From contig JAXCGZ010004181.1 of assembly GCA_037179515.1 (NCBI GenBank), forward strand, positions 45,001 through 72,501: a DNA stretch of 27,501 nt, read 5' to 3'. Shown in pieces: positions 8,152 to 16,931 of the stretch. Numbering within the stretch: the first letter of the stretch is position 1; every line of letters starts with the position of its first letter. Source of the stretch: Halocaridina rubra (taxonomy: Eukaryota > Arthropoda > Malacostraca > Decapoda > Atyidae). The translations under genes were made by a program, and so were the position numbers. The notes beneath the pieces were generated by a model. That model saw nothing but the letters and a program-made list of their open reading frames with translations. It was not told the DNA's origin and did no database searches.

Positions 8152-10861
8152 TTAGTGATACTTATCATACCTGTCCTTAAAACTATGGATTGAGATAGCA
8201 TTAACTACCTCCTCGCTTAGCGAATTCCAATTATCAACTACTCTTACACTGAAAAAGTATTTCCTTACATCCTGCGAAGAAGTTTTCTTACGAAGCCATA
8301 TCAAAATATCGATCCCTATCCACTCTATCATAACCATGAAGGAATTTAAAGACTGTCACCATATCCCCCCTCACTCTTCTAGCTTCGAGTGATGGTAAGT
8401 CTAATTCCCTCAGCCTCTCATCATAATTGAGATTGCGTATTTCTGGCACCAGTTTCGTGGCATGTCTTTGAACTTTTTCAAGCTTAGCTATGTGCTTTTT
8501 CAAGTGCGGATTCCAAAAGGGGGCTGCATATTCGAGTTTTGGCCTCACATAGGTTACATAAATATTTATGAACATTTCCTTGTCCATGTGCCTGAAGGCT
8601 ACCCTTACATTTGATAAGAATGCATATGCTGCCCTTACTATGCCATTTATATGTATTTCTGGAGACAAATCTGCCAGTATGTTTACTCCTAGATCTCTCT
8701 CATTTTCTGTCTCTTGAAGTTGTACTCCAGCCACCGAGTAGTCAAGCTTGGGCCTTCTTGCACTTGTACCCATTCTCATTACCTTACATTCTGAAGTATT
8801 GAATTTCATTAGCCACTTTTCTGACCACTCATGCAGATTATTTAGATCCTCCTGAAGTTCTCTACCATTGTTCTCGTTTTTTACTTTCTTCACAATCTTT
8901 GCATCATCTGCAAAAATATTCATGAATGAATTTACAGACTCTGGTAGGTCATTTACATATACAAGGAACAAAAGTGGCCCTAAAACTGAACCCTGTGGAA
9001 CTCCACTACTAACTCTTCTCCATTCAGACACTGAGTGTCTTACTCTAACCCTCTGTTCCCTTCCTTCTAAGTAAGTTTTTATCCATTCCAAAACATTTCC
9101 ACCTATTCTAGCCATTGATTGCAGCTTCCTAATAAGTCTCCCATGTGGAACAGTGTCAAACGCTTTCTGGAAGTCTAGGAATATGCAATCTGCCCAGCCC
9201 TCTCTTTCCTGTAAGATTTGGCTTACCTCATCATAAAATTCTAATAAGTTTGTTACTGTTGATCTACCTTCTCTGAAGCCATGTTGCCTCACTGACAAAA
9301 AGTTGAAGGATTCCAAGTGAAGAGAGATATGTTTCCTTAGTAGTTTCTCCATAACTTTGCAAACTATGCTGGTCAAGGAAACTGGTCTATAGTTCAGAGC
9401 CGTATCCCTCCTTCCCTTTTTGAAGATAGGTATCACATTTGCTTGTTTCCAGCATCTTGGAATCTCCCCCGACTCCAGTGACTCCTTAAATATGATACTC
9501 AGTGCCACTGATATTGTGTTTGTGCATTTTTTAAGCACATGAGGGGATATGTCATCGGGACCTGTAGCTTTATGAACATCTAAATCCATCAGCGCTTTGC
9601 ATACCTCTGTGGCTGTAAGGTTGATGTTCTCTAATACCGCCCCTTGAGCTTCTATCACTGCAATCTGAGGGGGTGGGGTATTTTCTACTGTAAATACTGA
9701 CTGAAACTCCTTGTTCAATTCTTTGCAGATCTCTTCATCCGTCTCAGTGATGCTTCCATCCGCTCTCTTTAGCCTTAAAACCTGTTCTTTTACCTTCAGT
9801 TTTCCTCTGATAAAGCTGTGGAAAAGCTTGGGATTTTCTTTAGCCTTCCTGTTGATGTCCCTCTCATAGTCTCTCTCTGCCTCTCTCCTTTTACTTAGGT
9901 AGTCATTTCTTGCTCTTTTGTAGGTTTGCCAGGCATTCATGTTTTTTCTCCTCCTATACCTTTTCCAGCATTTGTCTCTCCACTCCTTAGCTCTTTTACA
10001 CCCATTATCGAACCATTTCTCTCTGGCATGAATTACACCTACTTTGGTGACAGGTATGCAGCAATCTACTATCTTCCCATATTTCTCACAAAAGATGTCA
10101 TACATTTCTTGTACAGATTTGTTGTAAAATAAGGTTCTCCAGTCAATAACTGCAAAAAGCTCATTCATTTTGATGTAATCTCCTTTCGGATAGTTCCTCC
10201 TCATGTCCTCAGTGCCTCTACTCTCAGGAAGAATATCTTCAATGATATACTCCATCAACAACACACTGTGGTCACTCTTTCCAATTGGTGGTTCATACTC
10301 AATTTTTTCAATATTCAACACATTATCTGTGAACACTAGATCAAGTAGTGATGGCTCATCCCCACCCCTGGCCTTTGTTGGTTCCATTACATGTTGGTGT
10401 AGGAAATTCCCTTGTACGCAATCTAGGAATCTTGCCCCTAATGAGTCCTCACCACTGTGTGGGTCAAGATTTATCCAATCTATCTCTTTATGATTAAAGT
10501 CTCCCATAATCAAAATCCTACATTTTTTTTCCCGTGCCATGTTAACAACTGAGTTTATGACTTCAATAGTACCTATATGACTTTCCTCATAAACTTCAAG
10601 CCTATTTTGGTTCCTTGGTGGGTTGTATACAACAGTTATTATAATGCTCTCTGACCCAGTATTTATGCGAGCAACAAGAAATTCCTTGAACTCACTTTCT
10701 ATAGCCAAGTTTATTTCTTCAACTTGAATCCTTTCACTTATGAGCAGTGCTATCCCTCCACCAGTCCTCTCATATCTTTCAACCCTTAGTATTCTGAAAC
10801 CCAGTACTGAAGAGAAATCGCTGTGACGTTGCATGTCTCCTACAAGGGTGGTCTTAGTCAA
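8152..10861 (-). pseudogene. LINE A1 ORF2: endonuclease-reverse transcriptase, frameshifted
   Basis: The main open stretch (857 codons, 10861 down to 8288) lacks the N-terminal part of an APE-type endonuclease. It keeps its later motifs: VVYNPP, MGDFN and SDHSV, in the first ~210 residues. RT follows, with YRPVSLTS, a DFQKAFDTVPH palm motif, GVPQGSVLGPLLF and catalytic FADD at residues 650-653. The C-terminal domain is shared with families B1-B3 (RRVRGDM motif). The real C-terminus, with VVDNWNSL, is in another frame at 8337-8152. Fragment A3 keeps 32 bp here that A1 lacks (next to 8296), and that loss explains the shift. The protein would nick target DNA and copy its own RNA in the nucleus. 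This copy lacks part of the nuclease, so it is very likely dead. Confidence 0.9.
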
Positions 10862-10869
10862 GATCGGCC

Positions 10870-10877
10870 CGAAGGTA
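10870..10877. repeat. 8-bp target-site duplication of LINE A1, right copy
   Basis: Exact CGAAGGTA match to 8048-8055; it marks the 5'-truncated end of LINE A1. Confidence 0.75.
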
Positions 10878-12200
10878 GGACAAAAAAGCCAGGCTGGAGG
10901 GGTTCGGAAGATCGCTTCCTTTTTGTCTTGCCTATCTTAGGAAGAAGATAATTTGTGGTAGTGTATGAACCTGGGCCTGCAGTGAAGACGGCGGGGGAGT
11001 GAAAAGGCGAGGACACAAGGAAACCGTTATATGACGCCTAGCAAGAATTTCATGAGCAAGGGAGGGAAACAAAAGTCTTTTTAAACATCTTAATAACACT
11101 TTAAAAAGCCATGTAAACAAACTGATGAAATCCCAGAAAAAAGGGAATCCCCATACATGTCCAAACTTTAGTGAAGAGAAAAAGGAAGGGTGTGGAAAAT
11201 CCCTTATTAGTTAATTAAAATTACCCACGTATTAGAACTGAAAGAAAAAAAACGGGAAAGAAAATGTCCCCACTGTCTTTGACCACTGTGCTAAAAAACA
11301 ATTTAACTTTTTTTTTTAATTTGTTTTACTAGCTTTAAGATAATTTTAAGCGAAAACTCAGAAACTCCTTTAGTTATAGTTTTTTTGAACAAGTGCCATT
11401 GATAAATTGTATGATTTGCACCAATAGTAATAAGTTGTTTTTCTGCCTAAATAATATAATTGTTTTGCTTTAGCATTATCATTATTTGAATCATGATTTA
11501 ATCTTTGTGTTCATTAAGTTCTCGTATCAATTGGTCTCTGAATAGTAATTGCATATTGAAATAGTGAATGTTTTGACTTTACTCACAGTAAGAAATGTTT
11601 TGTTTCAGGAGTAGTTTTTAAGGCTTAATTTTAAGACAAATCATTGCCCCCTAGTAACGATAGGAGTAGAAATTATAAGATAAGGTTTCTTATAGAAATT
11701 ACTGTTGATGTTATGGTCTATCGCATTTTAAATGTTTATACATGCTAATACTCTAACTAATTTGTTTGCTAATGTTCTACATGATTCATACTTTTACTGT
11801 AACTAACCAAATTTTGTCTTTTGAAAAAAGGAGAGAAGTAGATGAAATAACGTTATGACCTAAACTGACTTTTGATCTTAATTAATGTTTGTTATTAGTT
11901 ACACACTGAAATCATACTGATTAAGGTTACTTTTGGTTAAATATAAGAATATGTTTGTATTAAAGAATTCCCACAAGGAAATAGACTTTGCATGCTCCAG
12001 TTGTCTGTAGAATTACTTTAAAATATATATATGCTATGTTCGTGTAATCTTTTAGAATTCATAGAAATAGGATTTCTTAGATAATAGCTTAAATAATTCG
12101 GCCCCTTTTTTATTGTAAACTAATGTTAGTTAGGATATATCCAAGAGAACTCAAAATATAACCCATGATGAAACTGAAATAAGAGATATTTCAGTGTAGT

Positions 12201-12209
12201 GGGGAGGGA
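12201..12209 (+). other. Polypurine tract of E1
   Basis: GGGGAGGGA directly precedes the TGTC of the 3' LTR and would prime plus-strand DNA synthesis. E2 has the equivalent purine stretch, on its own minus strand, at 16916-16931. Confidence 0.85.
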
Positions 12210-12869
12210 TGTCACATGACTGAAGTCTTGCTGAAGTTATATGAAATCCTGAAACTTGAAACCTGAAGCAGGTCCTGAAGAGAAACATGTGAGGCTAGAG
12301 GTCAAAGGTGAAATTGAACGCTCTCTCAAGTGTTTTGCTGGGATGAGGCCAATATTAAAAGGGTCACGAAGATCAGCACCCGGCGCCAAGTGCCTCAAGA
12401 GGGTGTGAGAGAGCCAAACAAATCCTCTATTCCCAATACCACACACGAACATTTGACCTATATGTATGTACATGACCTGGGGAGATACCCAATGGCAATA
12501 GACAATTGCCACCCTCTCCTTTGCAATAGGCTTGTTGAAATATCTCCTCCCCAAAATAGGAGGGACTCCACTTCGAACCTGGAGTTAATTTGCAGGACTG
12601 GATGTCACTTGAGTTTATTGGTAGGACTGGATGTCAAGCCACGCCCTGCCCTTGGGGTATTTCAAGAAGCCTCCGGGGCAGACACAGTTAGTTAGAACTT
12701 TGCCTGGGGCACGAATAATATCATAGATTTTGTTATTCATAGGGCGGGGGCATTGAGGCTCGAATCTGTATACTCAATAAAGTAAGAAAAAGGAATCACC
12801 GCTTGTCCATTCTTACCTTGTACCCGTCTGGTACTAATATTAATGTAGTGAGAAGAATTCACCATGACA
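12210..12869 (+). repeat. 3' LTR of E1
   Basis: The second 660-bp LTR. By eye it differs from the 5' LTR at about 14 positions: about six in the first 55 bp, one near 330 in window terms for the 5' copy, two near 715, one near 781 and four in the last 30 bp. The long middle part is otherwise identical. AATAAA is at 12776-12781. Confidence 0.95.
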
Positions 12870-12873
12870 ACAC
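12870..12873. repeat. Target-site duplication ACAC, right copy
   Basis: Matches 187-190 and marks the right edge of the E1 insertion in LINE C. Confidence 0.85.
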
Positions 12874-13216
12874 AAAGGAAAAGGACAGACTGAAAAAAAT
12901 AGTCAAAATACTGAGGACATAGAGATATGGAGAATTAGGCCCTGAGATGAAGATAGATCTGCTTTTTGAAGGAAGGTAGGTCAAAAGAATTTGGAAAGAC
13001 AGAAAGAGGAAGAGAGGTCGAGAGTCTGGATGTAGATGTGAAGAAGCAGTAGCTGCAACGACCAATCTGTGAGCTACAAATCTCCACACAGTACTGTGGG
13101 ATGAGGCGGCTTGGCGAGTGTAATGTGGCCTCGGCAGTGGGGTAAGGATGCAACTTGCCAACTCATCAGAGCAGTGATGGAAGTAGTATCGATAGAAAAG
13201 AGAAAGAGATGGTACC

Positions 13217-13471
13217 TTATGGCGAAGAGAAAGAGAATTCTAAGAGAAGGATCATTAATGAGTCTGACTGCCTCAGATTCAACCCTATCAAGGAAATAAG
13301 TATAAGAAGAACACCCCAGATGTGTGAGCAGTATTCTAAGCAGGGATGGATAAGACCTTTATAGATTTTAAGTAACTGTAAAAAGGAAATGTAATGATGA
13401 AAACGAAACAGAAACTCCAGTTTTTTAGATGCAGATTTAGAAATTTGGCTTATGTGATTCCTCAAAGACAA
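13217..13471 (-). pseudogene. LINE C reverse transcriptase C-terminal fragment
   Basis: The 84-codon open stretch reads like the thumb/C-terminal region of Jockey-like RT: KSASKKLEFLFR, then LKIYKGLIHPCLEYCSHIWG. This pattern marks the segment after the catalytic FADD. Upstream and downstream parts are in other frames, so several indels have accumulated. The catalytic palm is not present. Confidence 0.75.
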
Positions 13472-13739
13472 GTTAAAGGCTATATGGATTCCTGATATGT
13501 TGATAGAATTAAGATGGTAAATTCGTTAGTTTAGAAGACAATAGGGCTATCAGGAGGAGAAGAAGATAAAGAGATAGCCAGAAACTGTGTCTTGGAGGCA
13601 TTAAATTTAACTAATTTTACTGTGTCCCACTCAGATACCTTCTGCAAATCAGAGTTGAGAGTAGAAGAAAGAGTGATACGAGACTGATTATGAGTACAGA
13701 TGAAGGTTGTAAAAAGTTGTGAGAAGATAGCAAAGACAC

Positions 13740-14178
13740 ATGGCGAGAGGACAGATATTCAAAGAAAGACACAAAGTCAGTGGAGTTTGGAGAACAGTAG
13801 CAGAAGCAAAGGTATGTTGTGGTTGTTGAGAGATAGATTTTTAGTAAGAGAATATCAGTCAGGAGATTCAAGGTCCATGAGCCTTGCAATAGGAGTATTA
13901 GTGTTGCAGTAGGCACAGACCCCACGTTTGGAACAAAAGCGAGAATATAGGTTATAGTGAGAGACTTGAAATAGGTCAGTGGAAGCATGGTTATACAGCT
14001 GGGTTTCAGAGAGAAGGAGGAGGTTAGGGAGGGAAGTATCCAAGTGCTGTTCCATAGACAAAAGATTAGAGTTCAGGCCACTAATGTTAGAATAGTAAAG
14101 AATGAAAGAAGCAGATCTATCATGAGGTGCAAGGTTATGGGCAGAGCCATTACTACCACCAGGCGTGTCTACCCTCAA
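13740..14178 (-). pseudogene. LINE C endonuclease fragment
   Basis: The minus-strand frame at 14178-13855 shows SNISGLNSN, then LSMEQHLD and a LLLLSET motif, the start of an APE-type endonuclease with the catalytic Glu in LSET. It continues in another frame with YCSPNSTDFVSFFEYL. The later endonuclease motifs (GDFN, SDH) are absent, because the sequence passes to the post-palm RT region after about 13740. It is a non-functional remnant. Confidence 0.7.
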
Positions 14179-14517
14179 GCCAGTAGTGGAGTCATCAATT
14201 ATCCCTGGAGATTCTTAGCACCACTCTGGGTACTGGGGGCCATAAGCTGTGGACCTTCCACAATTATAGCAAATATAAGGAAAAAAGGGGACAAAAAGAA
14301 ACAGATATGGAGAGTGTTGTGACTTGTCAAATGTGATGGGATATCAAGAGATGTGTAACAAATACACCAGATTATTTGGTGTAGATGTAGGCATAAGGAA
14401 AGAGCCATCCTGAAGGAAGACTCAACCTGGAGCTGTGTGGACCAATCCTTGTTCAATCCGCAATGCCCTCAGTTGCAGTACTTCAACGTTAGGCTGGTGC
14501 CATGGCCAACCTACTAC

Positions 14518-14718
14518 GCTTGGGTCTTCTCGTGCTTGTACCCATTCTAATTACCTTTCATTTTGAAGTATTGAATTTCATTAGCTAATTTTCTGACCAC
14601 TCATGCAGACTATTTAGGCCTTCCTGAAGTTCTCTAGCATTGTTTTCATCTCTTACTCTTAACAATCTTTTCATCATCTGCAAACATATTCAAGAATGAA
14701 TTTACAGAATCTGGTAGG
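14518..14718 (-). mobile_element. LINE family A fragment A2, left piece
   Basis: Aligns with 8748-8954 of A1 (the RT region around FADD) at roughly 85-90% by eye. It contains indels and a degraded FADD region, so it is non-coding now. It is followed by fragment A3 and then by its own continuation at 15052. Its 3' part, toward LINE C, is missing. Confidence 0.8.
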
Positions 14719-15051
14719 TATGTTTGTGTCTGTGTAACTCGTCTCCTGGTCGCTTCCATTTTTGTACTTAGTGATACTTATTATACGTATCCTTAAAAAG
14801 ATGAATTGAGTTAGCATTCACTACCTCCTCGTTTAGCGAATTCCAATCCTCAACTACTTATACACTAAAAAGAAAGTACACCCTTACATCCTGCAAAGAA
14901 GTTTTCTTACGAAGCTTCAAACTATGACCTCTAGTTTTAGTGCCAGCTATGTCAATATATCGATCCCTAATCACTCAGTCATAACCATGTTGGAATTTAA
15001 AAACCGTCACCATATCCCACCTCTTTCTTCTAGCTTCGAGTGATGGTAAGT
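14719..15051 (-). mobile_element. LINE family A fragment A3 (3' end)
   Basis: Aligns with about 8120-8405 of A1, that is the C-terminal codons and 3' UTR. It breaks A2 in two, and about 60 bp of A2 (equivalent to 8955-9012) are absent at the junction. It retains the 32 bp that A1 has lost. No clean duplication is visible around it. Confidence 0.7.
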
Positions 15052-15877
15052 CTACAAGCTCTTCTCCATTCAGACACTGAGTGTCTTACTTTACCCCCTC
15101 TGTTCCCTTCCTTCTATTTAACTTTTTATCCATTCCAGGACATTTCCACCTATTCTCACCATTGTTTGCAGCTTCTTCATAAGTCTCGCTTGTGGGACCG
15201 TATCAAATGCCTTCTGGAAGTCTAGGAATTTGCAATCTGCCCAGCCCTCTCTTTCCTGTAAGATTCAGTTTACCTCTTCATAAAATTCTAATAAGTTTGT
15301 TACTGTTGATCTACTTTTTCTGGAGCCATGTTGTCTCACTGACAAAAAGTTGAAGGATTCCAAGTGATTGGAGATGTGTTTTCTTAGCAGTTTCTCCATA
15401 ACTTTGCAAACTAAGTTTTTCAAGAAAACAGGTCTATTATTTAGAGCTGTATCCCTCTCTCCATTTTTGTAGATAGGCACCATGTTCGCTTGTTTCCAGC
15501 ACTTTTAAATCTGCCAAGATTACAGCAACTTTTAAAAAGTGATACATAGTGCCACCGATATTGATGTAGCACATTTCTTAAGAACATAAGGGGATATATC
15601 ATCAGGACTTGTACCTTTATGAGCATCTAACTCAATCAGCGCTTTGCATACCTCTGTGGCTGAAAAGATTATGTTTTCTTATGCCGGCTCATGAGCTCCT
15701 ATCTCTGCAATATGAGGGATGGGGTATTTTCTGCTGTAAATATTAACTGAAATTCCTTGTCCAATTCTTCACATAGCTCTTCATCCATCTCAGTGATGCT
15801 TCCATCCATTCTCTTTAGCATTAAAACCTGTTCTTTGATCTTCAGTTTTCCTCTGATAAAGCTGTGGAAAAGATTGG
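15052..15877 (-). mobile_element. LINE family A fragment A2, right piece
   Basis: Aligns with about 9013-9838 of A1, covering RT from the fingers to the GVPQG region and the linker after the endonuclease. Short open pieces (15265-15483 and 15441-15626) keep VPIYKNGERDTALNNRPV and similar motifs, but stops and frameshifts break it. Confidence 0.85.
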
Positions 15878-16287
15878 GATTGTGCCTGCACGTGTGAGTG
15901 TGTATATGTGTTTGTACTTACCTAATTGTGCTTACGGGAAATAACCCCAAGTTTATAATTTCCCGTCTCCTGGTCGCTTCCATATTGTACTTACTGATAC
16001 TTATCATACTTGTCCTTAAAACTATGGCTTGAGTTAGCATTAACTACCTCATCGCTTAGCGAATTCCAGTTATCAACTACTCTTACACTAAAAAAAAGTA
16101 CTTCCTTACATCCTGCAAAGAAGTTATCTGACAAAGCTTCAAACTATGACCTCTACTTCTAGAGCCAACCATATCAAAATATCGATCCCTATCCACCCTG
16201 TCATAACCATGAAGGAATTTAAGAACTGTCACCATATTCCCCTCATTCTTCTAGCTTCAAGTGATGATAAGTCTAATTCCCTCAACC
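15878..16287 (-). mobile_element. LINE family A fragment A4 (3' end), cut by E2
   Basis: Aligns with about 8085-8415 of A1: 3' UTR, tail unit and C-terminal codons. A TG-rich stretch at 15878-15913 precedes the tail. Homology to A1 stops exactly where the TGTC of the E2 LTR begins (16288). The simplest reading is that E2 inserted into A4 and the rest of A4 lies beyond the far end of E2, outside the window. Confidence 0.75.
16284..16287. repeat. Predicted target-site duplication of E2 (AACC), near copy
   Basis: These are the four bases next to the LTR terminus. By analogy with E1 (4-bp duplication) the same four bases should flank the far end of E2. The partner is outside the window, so this is a prediction. 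Confidence 0.35.
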
Positions 16288-16915
16288 TGTCGTATTATTG
16301 TTCTCTATACTAAACTTATAGCGTGCGAGGTGATAACGTATATGCACAGATTGCTTAACATTAAGTTTATTAGTTATACACTTATTCTACACCTCAATGC
16401 TCCTCGTCCTCTTAAGGTAAAATCTAAGATCTTACTCGTGCCCCAGACAACTTGTCACTAAAAATCTCCTCTCTCACTGCTTCTTACTTTTTTGTATTAC
16501 CAAGATGGCAGAGCATGGTATGCATGGACAGCCTCACCCAATAGGCTTTCAGAGAAAAGGGGGTTCCCATCTATTACGTGTAGTGTTAGGGGCGTGGCTA
16601 TAAGAAGGCCAATCGGACACAAGGAGGGTCTATATGTGTATTTTCACAGGTGCATGCGGATATGTACATGTAGATATTGGTTATCGGCTTTCGAGGGAAC
16701 GACCCAAAATGTTTAACAATTCTGACCTCTATCGGTAATTTGCATCGGGGTATGAGAGGCCTATGGGTTGAACCATAGATCTCTTGTCATCTCTCTGTAA
16801 ACACACATCCTGCCCAGGAAACCACACTGGAAATATCAGTTACTCCACTTGAACACCCCTGACACCATGTGGGCTATGTTTTGTTACCCTTCTTAATTAA
16901 AATTTCTTTACGACA
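16288..16915 (-). repeat. Diverged 3' LTR of E2
   Basis: On the minus strand this starts TGTCG (16915) and ends CGACA (16288). It is about 628 bp against 660 for E1. Alignment with the E1 LTR is patchy but clear around the polyadenylation region. Both share TTTATT, then CCTCAATGC, then CGTGCCCCAG in the same order and spacing (plus-strand view, about 16360-16450). A purine-rich tract on the minus strand abuts it at 16916-16931, as expected for a 3' LTR. Confidence 0.8.
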
Positions 16916-16931
16916 CTCCCCACCACCACCC
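16916..16931 (-). other. Polypurine tract of E2
   Basis: The minus strand reads GGGTGGTGGTGGGGAG directly before the LTR start. This is the same place as the GGGGAGGGA of E1, with two T-containing triplet repeats. Confidence 0.65.

Larger units (their letters stand above)
8056..10869 (-). mobile_element. 5'-truncated CR1/L2-like LINE (A1) nested in E1
   Basis: This 2.8-kb minus-strand non-LTR element carries most of the endonuclease domain, the reverse transcriptase and the 3' UTR. Its 3' end has two 14-bp units (8063-8076 and 8077-8090) that form a short tail repeat. The 5' end cuts off the first part of the endonuclease, the usual result of incomplete target-primed reverse transcription. 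It is flanked by CGAAGGTA duplications. Related fragments of the same family lie at 14518-16287. The RT style (GVPQGSVLGPLLF, FADD) suits the CR1/L2/Jockey group; finer placement needs a tree. Confidence 0.9.
10870..12209 (+). other. E1 non-coding 3' region, second part
   Basis: AT-rich and without a supportable ORF. It continues the E1 3' region across the nested LINE. The part at 10870-11320 aligns inverted with about 17700-18110, sharing for example CAAAGACAGTGGGG against CAAAGGCAGTGGG and a CTTGCTAGG-type block. The part next to the LTR aligns with about 16916-17700 more weakly. It ends in the polypurine tract. Confidence 0.75.
191..12869 (+). mobile_element. Complete Ty3/Gypsy LTR retrotransposon (E1), with a nested LINE
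   Basis: The element spans 12,679 bp, about 9.9 kb without the nested LINE at 8056-10869. It has, in order, a 660-bp LTR, a primer-binding site, gag, protease, reverse transcriptase, RNase H, integrase, a long non-coding stretch, a polypurine tract and a second 660-bp LTR. A 4-bp duplication flanks it. RNase H before integrase, and a GPY/F-like module at the integrase C-terminus, place it in Ty3/Gypsy rather than Copia. No envelope-like ORF is visible. The LTRs differ at about 14 of 660 positions by eye, so the insertion is not very recent. Pol carries two stops and two frameshifts, so this copy is probably not autonomous. Confidence 0.95.
12874..14517 (-). mobile_element. Decayed Jockey-like LINE (C), internally deleted
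   Basis: Minus-strand translations, scattered over several frames, show the parts of a Jockey-group LINE in order. Near 14270-14215 is a CYNC...EWC stretch like the last zinc knuckle of ORF1, with the His lost. An APE-endonuclease start is at 14178-13855, and its continuation with a CSPNSTDF motif at 13988 to about 13740. Then comes a jump to the post-palm RT region (QKVSEW near 13640), a C-terminal segment with KSASKKL and PCLEYCSHIWG (13471-13217), and the FPNSFDLPSFK tail (13153-12935). The RT core is missing. E1 split this element; its tail is at 1-186. Confidence 0.75.

Noticed and set aside
10932..11120. 62-codon minus-strand ORF in the E1 3' region
   Set aside because: No motif; the matching E2 block (about 17800-18000) has a different open frame.
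16492..16716. 74-codon ORF inside the E2 LTR
   Set aside because: Lies within a diverged LTR, is not kept in the E1 LTRs and has no recognisable motif.
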